Shown: positions 1-6,437, counted from the first letter of the stretch. The stretch: DNA of 6,460 nt from Anaerolineae bacterium (GCA_016934645.1 JAFGSL010000402.1:1-6460); one strand, 5' to 3'. The notes: generated by a model not told the origin, from the letters alone. Made by a program: numbers and translations.

Positions 1-278
1 CTGCGTTGGCCGACAAAGCGTTCCAACCCAATATACAAGAGGATCGTTCCCCCGATCACCAGAACATTGCTGACGATCATGGATATCCAGTCTGGCACAA
101 TGCCGCGCAGCGCAATTAGCACCAGAGCTGCCGTCTGCATAATAAAATCAGTTAGCCACAGACTAAGCCCAGCGAAGCGCCGGCGATTCTGTAACCACAA
201 GAGCGCCACAACGCCCGCACACAGGGCATTACTGACGAGATAATTGAGAATGAGGGTTCTCATATCGAGCAAGTCCAT
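1..278 (-). CDS. N-terminal part of a multi-pass membrane protein, probably a membrane-anchored signalling protein (3' end outside window)
   Basis: An open frame starts at ATG 278 and runs off the window edge after 92 complete codons. It has a well-placed Shine-Dalgarno GGAGG at 287-291, 8 nt before the start. Another ATG at 285 lies in a different frame that closes after 18 codons, so 278 is preferred. Three hydrophobic segments are visible, at about residues 8-30, 38-60 and 64-85, separated by a basic loop (QNRRRF, 30-35). The third is followed by LERFVGQR. This N-terminal layout resembles membrane sensor modules placed in front of PAS, GGDEF or histidine-kinase domains in Chloroflexota. 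The output domain lies beyond the window, so that part is inference. It follows the hybrid kinase gene on the same strand after 185 bp and may have its own promoter. Confidence 0.72.
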   Translation of the reverse strand, partial: MDLLDMRTLILNYLVSNALCAGVVALLWLQNRRRFAGLSLWLTDFIMQTAALVLIALRGIVPDWISMIVSNVLVIGGTILLYIGLERFVGQR

Positions 279-286
279 CGGTCATT

Positions 287-291
287 CCTCC
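287..291 (-). promoter_or_regulatory. Ribosome binding site of the membrane-protein gene
   Basis: The minus strand reads GGAGG with 8 nt to the ATG at 278. It decides the start, because the nearer ATG at 285 would sit almost on top of this motif and opens only an 18-codon frame. Confidence 0.7.
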
Positions 292-317
292 TTCTCAGTG
301 TTCTCTGTTATACTTGC

Positions 318-346
318 GTGAAGCCGCCTTTTGCGGTGGATTTCAC
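318..346 (-). promoter_or_regulatory. Imperfect stem-loop, possible operator or 5' leader hairpin
   Basis: On the minus strand the arms GTGAA and TTCAC enclose an inner stem CCGC/GCGG with the five-base loop AAAAG. There are 9 base pairs in two blocks, separated by an asymmetric internal loop. It lies 40 nt upstream of the ATG at 278. It has no T-tract, so an operator or leader structure is more likely than a terminator. Chance occurrence is possible. Confidence 0.3.
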
Positions 347-463
347 ACGTATTTGCTTTCTGGGGTGACGATTTTACTGACCCAAACGTATTGTGCTAAG
401 CTTTCTACGCCTATAAAGACGCCGGAATCGCTTTAGCATTTCATATTCAAGTCAGTAGCCAAT

Positions 464-2248
464 TTACAGCGCAGCAGGAAGTGTGAAGTAGAAGCGGCTT
501 CCCTGTCCTGGGGTGCTTTCAATGCCTACCGTGCCCCCTAGCCGTGTGATAATGCGTTGAACGATAGAAAGCCCCAATCCATGGCCTTCCGCACGTGTCT
601 GGTGCAAGCGCGTGAACTGGGCGAAAAGCTGCGCTTGCTCTTCTGGCGTGAGTCCTGGCCCGTTGTCTTGCACCCAAAACCGGACGAACATCTGCCTAAA
701 CGGCGATGTGCGTATCCAGGTGTCGTCTCCCCGATGATCTATGCCTGCTGGTAGATGCTCGCTTTCTACTTCCTGTTGCGGGATTGTCACCTTTTCCATT
801 TCCCATCCTAGTTCCACCTGCGGGGGTGTTCCGCCGTATTTCAGGGCGTTGCTGAGGTAATTGGCCCATACTTCCTCGATCCAGGGAGCATACCCCATCG
901 TGGTTGGCCATCGCTTTGGTAAGATCAGGGTTGCTCCAGCATCGGCAATCATTTGCTCCAGACGCGCGCGTACTTCGTTCACGATCACGCCCATATCTAG
1001 CTCCGTACGCGGGATGGACTCCAATTTACGTACGCTCGCCAGTAACAGCAGTTCATTGATGATCTCAGACATCTTATGTCCGCCGCGTGTAATCTGCTGG
1101 GCGCTTTCTATGACTCTTTCCGGCGACTGCCTGAGCGCTTGTTTTTCTATCAAGTAGGCATAGCCTATCATAGCCGTCAACGGATTTCTTAAATCATGTG
1201 CAACTGTATGAGCGAAGGCATCCAACTCGGCATTGCTGCCCTCGAGTTCTTGCGTGTAAGTCTGGAGTTTCGCTTGTGCCTGTTTGCGTTCGGCGATCTC
1301 TTGTTGTAGATTCGACGATATCCGTGCCTGGTGTATGCCAATGGCCAATGTCATCGCGACCTGAATGGCAAACTTGGAATGTTCGGCGGTGAAAGCATGA
1401 GGCTGTTCTGATTCCAGAATAAGCGCGCCGATGATTTGATTTTGAAATGGCAATGGAATCGATAGATAGGCACGCGTCCCGTTTGCATACACTGTCTTTT
1501 GCATCGGTGAACGCGCGGTAACTGTGGTGAGATTGGGGATGTGTTGGTAACGGGAGAATCGCTCAATCGTCATTGAAGTTATTTGTTCGTCTATTCCAGA
1601 GCGGACTCTTAAATTCCCCACGGCTTCTATGGCGAGAACTTTCAGAGTAGCACTATCGCAACATTCCAACACAGTCACCCGTTGGCAGTCTACTGCTTGC
1701 CGCAAACGGGTGGCTGTGATGCCGGCGATGGATTCCGGGTCGGAGACGCCGAGAATCGCCATATCTAAGTCACGCAAGAGTTGAATTTGTGCTTCAGTGC
1801 TTTGGCGTTCGGCGATTTCTCGTTCTAGCCGCGCATTTTGTGCCTGTAGTTGTTGCTGCACCTCGCGTAACCTGATATGTGTTGCAATCCGCGCCAGTAC
1901 CTCGTTGGGATGAAACGGTTTGGTGATGTAGTCTACCCCTCCGGCCTTGAACGCGGCCACTTTATCATGGGTTGTATTCGCGGCGCTGAGAAAGATGATG
2001 GGGATGTCGCGTGTCGTGGGATCGGCCTTGAGTTGCGCGCAGGTGGCGTAGCCATCCATTTCTGGCATCATCACATCCAGCAAAATCAGTGAGGGAGGTT
2101 GTTGGCGCACCGATTCGAGCGCTTGAAGGCCGCTGTTGGCTGTGCGCACCCTATAGTTGCGCAGCGTCAACACTTGCACTAATGTATGTAAGTTGAGTGG
2201 CGTGTCATCGACAATCAAGATCGTATCTGAGTTGGTTTCAGTGTCCAT
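464..2248 (-). CDS. Soluble hybrid sensor histidine kinase: receiver - GAF - HisKA - HATPase_c
   Basis: A 594-residue protein with no membrane segment or signal peptide, so a cytoplasmic kinase. Residues 9-125 form a CheY-like receiver: acidic pocket D14/D15, predicted phospho-acceptor D58 in LLDVMMPEMDG, S88, and K110 in TKPF. A linker helix (about 128-158) leads to a GAF domain (about 160-310) and a second helix (311-345). The HisKA dimerisation helix has H351 in HDLRNPL. The ATPase domain shows the N-box around N463/N467 (NYLSNALKYGG), G1 box DNGPGL 528-533, F-box LFAQF 541-545 and G2 box GHGLGLS 555-561. All catalytic residues are present. About 33 residues (486-518) are inserted between the N and G1 boxes compared with typical members. 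The start at 2248 is preceded by GAAGGA at short spacing. The gene begins 29 nt after the PHP gene, suggesting co-transcription. The ligand of the GAF domain and the phosphorylation partner are unknown. Confidence 0.93.
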   Translation of the reverse strand: MDTETNSDTILIVDDTPLNLHTLVQVLTLRNYRVRTANSGLQALESVRQQPPSLILLDVMMPEMDGYATCAQLKADPTTRDIPIIFLSAANTTHDKVAAFKAGGVDYITKPFHPNEVLARIATHIRLREVQQQLQAQNARLEREIAERQSTEAQIQLLRDLDMAILGVSDPESIAGITATRLRQAVDCQRVTVLECCDSATLKVLAIEAVGNLRVRSGIDEQITSMTIERFSRYQHIPNLTTVTARSPMQKTVYANGTRAYLSIPLPFQNQIIGALILESEQPHAFTAEHSKFAIQVAMTLAIGIHQARISSNLQQEIAERKQAQAKLQTYTQELEGSNAELDAFAHTVAHDLRNPLTAMIGYAYLIEKQALRQSPERVIESAQQITRGGHKMSEIINELLLLASVRKLESIPRTELDMGVIVNEVRARLEQMIADAGATLILPKRWPTTMGYAPWIEEVWANYLSNALKYGGTPPQVELGWEMEKVTIPQQEVESEHLPAGIDHRGDDTWIRTSPFRQMFVRFWVQDNGPGLTPEEQAQLFAQFTRLHQTRAEGHGLGLSIVQRIITRLGGTVGIESTPGQGSRFYFTLPAAL

Positions 2249-2277
2249 AGTTCCTTCAAAATCTCAGCAGGTGAAGC

Positions 2278-3651
2278 TCATTGCCGAATGATATAGCCTA
2301 AAATCACCTCGGGTTCTGTGGTGTGTATGGTTGCTTTGAGATTGGACAGTGTCTCTTGCCCGGGCGGTAGGTGTTTCCCCACTTGCGTATAAAAATCGTT
2401 ACGCATTTTCCGTGTGGGGAAGTGCGTTCTGGCCCATTCGCTCTGGTAGCCTAATCCCAGCACGTGTTGCATCGCCGTATGCCCGTAGATGAAAGCTGCA
2501 CCATCCAGGAATGCCTCACGCACCGGGCTTAGCTCTGGTGCGGCGAAGTCGTCCACGAGCCGGTTGCCAGGCGCGTTCATCTCCGTCCCCACGTTCAACG
2601 GCAGATCAAGCCGTTGTGCCAGTTCCACGATCTCATACAGCTTTTGCACCTTGATCCGCTTCACTTCCGGATCGGCGATATTCCAATTGCGGTCGGGGAC
2701 GATATTGAGTGCAACGACGCCTTTGCCGATGAGCAAGTCAAGGAGCTCTTCTTCGTCCTGTTCGCCCGCCGACGTTCCGTCGAGCCAGGTAGCACATGGC
2801 AAAGCACCGCGGGCCGTGATGACGCGGTTGACTTCTTCGACCGAGGGGAACATCTCTGGCGTGGGTTGGACGTAGCCCACGCCTCCGCGTTTCATCAGTT
2901 TTGCACGCACCAGGTTTTGAATCTTCGGGCCGTTGCCAAGAATGGCGTCGATCTCGGCACGAGATGTATGTAACTTCTCGGCCCAGAACGCTGCCGGATC
3001 GGGAACGCTGCGTTGCGCGGCCTCAAGGTACGCCACGACCATATGGCGCTCGGTGGCGTTACCCGCCGGGGTGAGCGGGAGCACGTCGCAGTCGTAGTCG
3101 ATGCGGATGCTTGCATCCGCTGCGGGATCGAGGTAGGCGTTGACGCGCGCTGCCATATCACGGTTGCGCGCTTCGGCGCGCGCGCGCAGGCTTGCCAGAA
3201 TCGCCGCGGACTCTCCGTTCACATCCGCTAAATCCGTTGCGGTAAATCCGATTCCCATATAGTAGAAAATCCCCGGTTCACCCGGCGAGTTGATTTCCCG
3301 CGTGGCGAACTCCGGGATGAAGACGCGGGTCTCCATCCCCGCGCTGCTGCGCACGTCCGCAAGGTCGCAGGCGGTGAGGAATTCCTCCACGCCATCGAGC
3401 ACATCGAAATCCACAATGCCCATAAATTTGTATCCGGACTTTTTCGCCAGCCATGCGAGCGCAGTCGGCGAATAGCCGTAGGCATTGTACGAAAAAAAGG
3501 TGTGGCAGTGCATGTTGGCGACATTTGCCTGCGGCGTGGTGTCTACCGTGCCTTGGTCAGCCAAAGCAAGTATCTCGCGCAGTGCGGCAGCCCGTCGCGT
3601 GGCGTCGAAGTCATTCAGTTGCGTTTCGAGGGTTTCAAGCAGTGTATTCAT
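2278..3651 (-). CDS. Divergent PHP-domain protein, putative metal-dependent hydrolase
   Basis: Starting at ATG 3651, the product has 457 residues. An upstream in-frame start at 3714 exists but lies inside the preceding gene, so 3651, which begins 4 nt after that gene's TAA, fits a translationally coupled start. PHP proteins bind a two- or three-metal cluster and hydrolyse phosphoesters or related bonds. PHP motif I is visible as H48-C-H50 in ANMHCHTFFSYNAYG. The next motif, normally ending in D-H, reads GIVDFDV (D81, D83), so the usual His is replaced. A third candidate ligand is E107 in GMETRV. Further candidates are H203 (ERHMVVAYL), E357 in GTEMNAPGN and H391 in YGHTAMQ. Residues 1-35 are helical and precede the PHP fold. 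At 457 residues it is longer than histidinol phosphatase or YcdX-type PHP proteins (about 245-300). The substrate is unknown; the context points to the same pathway as the URO-D-like and dehydrogenase genes. Confidence 0.82.
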   Translation of the reverse strand: MNTLLETLETQLNDFDATRRAAALREILALADQGTVDTTPQANVANMHCHTFFSYNAYGYSPTALAWLAKKSGYKFMGIVDFDVLDGVEEFLTACDLADVRSSAGMETRVFIPEFATREINSPGEPGIFYYMGIGFTATDLADVNGESAAILASLRARAEARNRDMAARVNAYLDPAADASIRIDYDCDVLPLTPAGNATERHMVVAYLEAAQRSVPDPAAFWAEKLHTSRAEIDAILGNGPKIQNLVRAKLMKRGGVGYVQPTPEMFPSVEEVNRVITARGALPCATWLDGTSAGEQDEEELLDLLIGKGVVALNIVPDRNWNIADPEVKRIKVQKLYEIVELAQRLDLPLNVGTEMNAPGNRLVDDFAAPELSPVREAFLDGAAFIYGHTAMQHVLGLGYQSEWARTHFPTRKMRNDFYTQVGKHLPPGQETLSNLKATIHTTEPEVILGYIIRQ

Positions 3652-3655
3652 CTGT

Positions 3656-4828
3656 TTATCCAAACGTTTCTCGCATCTTCTCACAATAATACTGTACGTT
3701 CTCCCATTTCGCATCCGGCGCGATGCGGTGATCGGGACAGGGGATATAGCCGCCGAGGTCGACCAGCGGCTTGAGGCGCTTGATTTCGGCGTCTACGGCG
3801 GCGTAGTCGCGGCTGAAGACGACCTTGTCCATCCCACCGACGCCGCGCAGATCACGCCCGTACTGTGCGCGCCATGGTGCAAGGCTTGCGCGCCACGTCC
3901 CAACCTCGATGGGGAACATCGTGTTGACGCCGTTCTCCAACCATACCGGCACGAGCTTGGTCACGTCGCCATCGCTGTCGAGGGAGACGATGTCGATGCC
4001 GTAACGGTTGACCAACTCGGTGAGGCGTTTGTAATGGTGCCCAGCCATCCGGCGGAAGGTGCGGGGATTGATGAGCGGTCCGCTCTTGAAGGAGATGTCT
4101 TCCCAGAAGTGGGCGAAATCGAAGGGAGCCGGGCTGTTGTCGGGACACACCATCTTCAGCGTCGTTTGAGTCGTCTGGTAGCACAACTCGGCAGTGACAT
4201 CCACAATTTCTTGCAACAGGTCGGGATCATCCGCCAACATATACGACAGACCTACAATGCCGATCCAATCGCGAATGACGCCGAAAAGACTGCCGATGTG
4301 GATGCCGTAGGGATTTGTCCACGCGCCGTGCTGCAGATAATTCAAGCCACCCCAGTCGAAGCGCACCATTTGCCCATCGCAGTTGACCCAGGCATGTGTG
4401 ACGCGCTCATCGCTGTATTGTAGCCTGGGCAAATAGTGTTCTTCCCACGAAGCACGATCCTTGAGCAGATGCTCGATCTCCTGGGGTATCGAAACGGCGT
4501 CATCTTTTTGCAGGATGATAACACCTTCGTCGTTTTGGATGTGCCGTCCTCCGTCAGGCAACTCGCGAATCACCTTTGTCTCGAACGCGGGTCGCAGTCG
4601 TGTGGCAGGGCCATAGCACGTACTCCAGTTGAAGTCAAAGCCGAGCTTGGCAGCGATGACCGCGTCCGTGGGGTTGCCGTCACCCCATGCCTGCGCCTCT
4701 TCGACAGTGATATGCCCTTCTGTTGCCCATTTGTCCAATGTCTCACGCCAGTAACCGAAGTGCACGAGGGGCATACGGTCGTAATCCTGGTAGTGCAAGA
4801 TTGCATAGACGCGTTCACGGTTGTTCAT
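3656..4828 (-). CDS. Uroporphyrinogen decarboxylase-superfamily protein (URO-D-like, not the haem enzyme)
   Basis: A 390-residue protein beginning MNNRERVYAILHYQDYDRMP, the standard opening of URO-D-like and corrinoid-methyltransferase-like proteins. The rest of the barrel is consistent with the family: GSLFGVIRDWIG (179-190), WEDISFKSGPLINP (242-255), DSDGD (284-288), GGMDK (331-335), and the terminal GGYIPCPDH (359-367) followed by a WENVQYYCEKM helix. The RQAGR substrate-binding and catalytic motif of HemE is absent; the corresponding region reads LVHFGYWRE. A role in haem synthesis is therefore unlikely. C364 and H367 near the C terminus could bind metal, as in zinc-dependent methyltransferases of the superfamily, but no corrinoid protein is encoded in the window. 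The start has GAGGA about 9 nt upstream and overlaps, as ATGA, the ancestral stop of the decayed toxin frame. It is followed 4 nt later by the PHP gene, so the two are probably made together. Confidence 0.87.
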   Translation of the reverse strand: MNNRERVYAILHYQDYDRMPLVHFGYWRETLDKWATEGHITVEEAQAWGDGNPTDAVIAAKLGFDFNWSTCYGPATRLRPAFETKVIRELPDGGRHIQNDEGVIILQKDDAVSIPQEIEHLLKDRASWEEHYLPRLQYSDERVTHAWVNCDGQMVRFDWGGLNYLQHGAWTNPYGIHIGSLFGVIRDWIGIVGLSYMLADDPDLLQEIVDVTAELCYQTTQTTLKMVCPDNSPAPFDFAHFWEDISFKSGPLINPRTFRRMAGHHYKRLTELVNRYGIDIVSLDSDGDVTKLVPVWLENGVNTMFPIEVGTWRASLAPWRAQYGRDLRGVGGMDKVVFSRDYAAVDAEIKRLKPLVDLGGYIPCPDHRIAPDAKWENVQYYCEKMRETFG

Positions 4829-5142
4829 ACAATAGGTTCCTCTTTCAACTTTTCCAGTTCATCTCTTAACTAATTTTGCCAGCGCGGACTGATACGTATG
4901 CCTTCTTCCAACATCTTGGAAAGTGAAGTTAATGCTTCTTGCTTGGTCATCAAATCGGCAATCACCGCCGCCAGCAAAATGCCCAGTGTTCCCTTGAGTG
5001 GAAACTTCAAGACTTTTGCTATGCGCCGCCCTAACCGTTCATCCATTAGCACCCAATCTGGTGTTAATTGCTGGGCCAATAACAGGACTTCCATTTCGCC
5101 TGGGTCCAAGCCTAATAAGAGTGGTTCCAGTGTTGTCTGTGA
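4825..5142 (-). pseudogene. C-terminal remnant of a DUF3368 (PIN-like) type II toxin
   Basis: The frame carrying [20 protein letters not shown] and, further on, [16 protein letters not shown] and [11 protein letters not shown] matches the second half of DUF3368 proteins, PIN-fold RNases that usually pair with UPF0175 antitoxins. Acidic residues of the active site survive in DPGE and MDE. The first half, including the N-terminal acidic residue of the VVSDTSPL-type motif, is missing, and no start codon with a ribosome site serves this frame; the best is a TTG at 5109. A TAG at 4870-4872 interrupts the frame after RISPRWQN. Past it the frame continues LRDELEKLKEEPIV to a TGA at 4825-4827. Family members commonly have an aromatic residue followed by an ELEKL-like tail here, so TAG probably replaced TGG (Trp). 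The toxin should be inactive. Family assignment is from memory of the family, not a search. Confidence 0.75.
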
Positions 5143-5143
5143 A

Positions 5144-5272
5144 GCCTGAGGAGATTTTCCCTTGTGTGTACAAGTGCGCTAACGTGTAAAACATGACCTG
5201 TTGCGTGAATTGCTCCGTATCTTGTCGTGTAGCCACCAACAAGGCATCTGGAAAGGTTACATTTACACTCAT
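5144..5272 (-). pseudogene. N-terminal remnant of a UPF0175-family antitoxin
   Basis: From ATG 5272, with a strong AGAAAGGAG site 4 nt upstream, the first 43 codons read like UPF0175 antitoxins: a short beta segment SVNVTFPDALL, a helix, then [13 protein letters not shown]. In intact members the last motif continues into a helix-turn-helix-like region and a C-terminal part, for about 80-90 residues in all. Here similarity stops at GKISSG. The open frame continues to a stop at 5039-5041 (77 codons), but the last 34 residues are the toxin sequence read in the wrong frame. The remnant starts 30 nt after the dehydrogenase stop. Its start signals look intact, so a short chimeric peptide may still be made. 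Confidence 0.75.
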
Positions 5273-5302
5273 GGTGCTCCTTTCTCGTGGGTTAAATCAC
5301 GG

Positions 5303-6370
5303 CTAATATTTCTGATTCACTTCGATCATTGCACGCAATACACCGTCTTTGTAACCCGCCACCAACTCAAACGCCTCAACGATGCGATCCAGCGGGAAGT
5401 GGTGCGTTGCCAGTGGCTTGATGTCGACGATGCTCTTGCTTACCATGCGGATGGCGCGCGGGTACGTATGCTTCATCCGCCGTACCAGCTTGATGGTGAG
5501 GCCCTTGCGCCGGACCGTTGAAGCGTTCATCGTCATCGTGTCGTCGGAGGGGATGCCCACCACGACGACTTTGCCGCCGGGACAGGTGACGCGCGCTGCC
5601 TGATCGGGCGTCTCCGCTGCACCCGCCGCCTCGAAGGCGACGTCTACGCCGCGCCCATCCGTTGCGCGCATAATCGCTGCGACAACGTCCTCCGTCTCGG
5701 GATCGAACACGGCTCCGGCAGCGTATTCAAGCGCGAATTGCCGCCGGTGCGCCAGTGGTTCGGTCATATAGATCATGCCCGCGCCTGCCGCCTTCGCCAC
5801 CGCTGCCGTCATCAGGCCGACAGGACCGGCCCCCAAGATGGCGATCGTTTGCCCGACCTTGAGGTGCGCCAGATCGACGGTGTGGATGGCGATACCGAGC
5901 GGCTCCAACAGCGCACCGTCGTTCGGGCTGAAGCCCTCCGGCAATGGGAAGCAGTTTTCGGCGGGCATAACGGCGTACTCGGCGAACACACCGTCAATCG
6001 GCGGTGTGCCGCAGAAGCGCACGTTCGGGCAGATGTTGGGATGCCCATGCTGGCAGAACTCGCACACGCCGCAGGAGATCGCCGGTTCCACGGCGACGAG
6101 TTGCCCCAAGCGCAGATCGCACTCGTCCTCGACGCCGGGCCCGAATCCGGCGATCCATGCCGAAAACTCGTGGCCCATTGTGATCGGCTCCTTCACAATC
6201 GCGTCGCCGATGCCGCCTTCGAGATAATAGTGCACGTCCGATCCGCACGTGCCCACCGAAGCGATCTTCAACAGCACTTCGTCCGGCCCTGGCGTGGGCA
6301 TGAGCGCGCGCTCCACCCGTAAATCACGAATCCCGTACAGCCGGGATGTGAGCATTGTTTTTTCTGACAT
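5303..6370 (-). CDS. Zinc-dependent medium-chain dehydrogenase, sorbitol/xylitol/L-iditol 2-dehydrogenase type
   Basis: A 355-residue cytoplasmic enzyme expected to oxidise a polyol or sugar alcohol to the ketose with NAD+. Catalytic zinc ligands are C42 (GTCGSDVHYY), H67 and E68 (MGHEFS), with E156 in LLEPLGIAIH. The structural zinc lobe is complete: C100, C103, C106 and C114 in the CGVCEFCQHGHPNIC stretch. The Rossmann fold has GAGPVG at 180-185, and an acidic residue (E204) near the end of the second strand favours NAD+ over NADP+. GTCGSDVHYY and the long substrate loop are typical of sorbitol and xylitol dehydrogenases rather than threonine dehydrogenase. Length is normal for the family. 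The start at 6370 has GGAGG at 6380-6384, 9 nt upstream; a second Met at residue 6 is not better placed. It is the first recognisable gene of the operon. The exact substrate cannot be deduced. Confidence 0.9.
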   Translation of the reverse strand: MSEKTMLTSRLYGIRDLRVERALMPTPGPDEVLLKIASVGTCGSDVHYYLEGGIGDAIVKEPITMGHEFSAWIAGFGPGVEDECDLRLGQLVAVEPAISCGVCEFCQHGHPNICPNVRFCGTPPIDGVFAEYAVMPAENCFPLPEGFSPNDGALLEPLGIAIHTVDLAHLKVGQTIAILGAGPVGLMTAAVAKAAGAGMIYMTEPLAHRRQFALEYAAGAVFDPETEDVVAAIMRATDGRGVDVAFEAAGAAETPDQAARVTCPGGKVVVVGIPSDDTMTMNASTVRRKGLTIKLVRRMKHTYPRAIRMVSKSIVDIKPLATHHFPLDRIVEAFELVAGYKDGVLRAMIEVNQKY

Positions 6371-6379
6371 TGTTATGTA

Positions 6380-6384
6380 CCTCC
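6380..6384 (-). promoter_or_regulatory. Ribosome binding site of the dehydrogenase gene
   Basis: GGAGG on the minus strand, 9 nt before ATG 6370. It supports this start over the in-frame Met at residue 6. Confidence 0.75.
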
Positions 6385-6398
6385 ATAAATCTGAAATA

Positions 6399-6426
6399 GG
6401 AGTAGGGAGTATGGAGTAGGAAGTAA
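6399..6426 (+). repeat. Short tandem heptamer repeat, consensus GGAGTAG
   Basis: Four consecutive 7-base units: GGAGTAG, GGAGTAT, GGAGTAG and GAAGTAA. The plus strand is almost pure G/A/T with no C across the block. The last unit runs into an inverted repeat, AGTAAG-T-CTTACT (6422-6434). The following pyrimidine-rich block, 6433-6460, has a looser period of about seven (CTCAATC, TTCTAATC, TCCAATC). It lies directly upstream of the dehydrogenase gene. Heptamer repeats of this kind are known between genes in cyanobacteria and occur in Chloroflexota. Confidence 0.6.
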
Positions 6427-6437
6427 GTCTTACTCAA
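6408..6437 (-). promoter_or_regulatory. Possible weak promoter for the operon
   Basis: On the minus strand, TTGAGT (6432-6437) and CATACT (6408-6413) are separated by 18 nt. Each matches four of six bases of the sigma-70-type consensus, and the second lies about 38 nt before ATG 6370. The boxes fall inside the heptamer repeats, so the match may be chance; the true promoter may be outside the window. Confidence 0.2.

Larger units (their letters stand above)
279..463. other. Intergenic region between the hybrid kinase and the membrane-protein gene
   Basis: This is 185 bp without a gene, the largest internal gap in the window. It holds two inverted repeats. One is a stem-loop at 318-346. The other is a weaker pair of arms, 395-401 and 430-437 (GCTAAGC against GCTTTAGC, one bulged base). 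Neither is followed by a convincing T-run on the minus strand, so I do not call an intrinsic terminator. A TATAAC hexamer on the minus strand lies just downstream of the first stem-loop, but no good -35 box accompanies it. The region probably carries regulatory signals for the gene starting at 278. Confidence 0.4.

Noticed and set aside
395..437. Intrinsic terminator after the kinase gene
   Set aside because: The arms are short, separated by a long loop, contain a bulge and are not followed by a T-run on the transcribed strand.
3175..3187. Alternating GC run as a possible Z-DNA or regulatory site
   Set aside because: It lies within the PHP gene and encodes an Ala/Arg-rich helix; codon choice explains it.
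3652..3714. Longer N terminus for the PHP protein (start at 3714)
   Set aside because: The extra 21 residues lie inside the end of the URO-D-like gene and read as basic, unrelated sequence. ATG 3651 lies 4 nt after the upstream stop and begins a regular helix.
3485..4423. Long plus-strand open frame (312 codons) antisense to the URO-D-like and PHP genes
   Set aside because: It overlaps the coupled junction of two convincing genes on the other strand, its translation shows no recognisable domain, and it is explained by codon bias of the minus-strand genes.
3656..4828. hemE (uroporphyrinogen decarboxylase of haem synthesis)
   Set aside because: The RQAGR motif is missing and the neighbours are not haem genes, so only superfamily membership is supported.
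5039..5143. C-terminal 34 residues of the 77-codon frame starting at 5272, as a genuine protein end
   Set aside because: These bases encode DUF3368-like sequence in the other frame; the 34 residues are an out-of-frame reading.
5738..6322. Plus-strand open frame (194 codons) antisense to the dehydrogenase
   Set aside because: The minus strand has all zinc-ligand and Rossmann motifs intact here; the plus frame is a low-complexity Arg/Ala/His-rich shadow.
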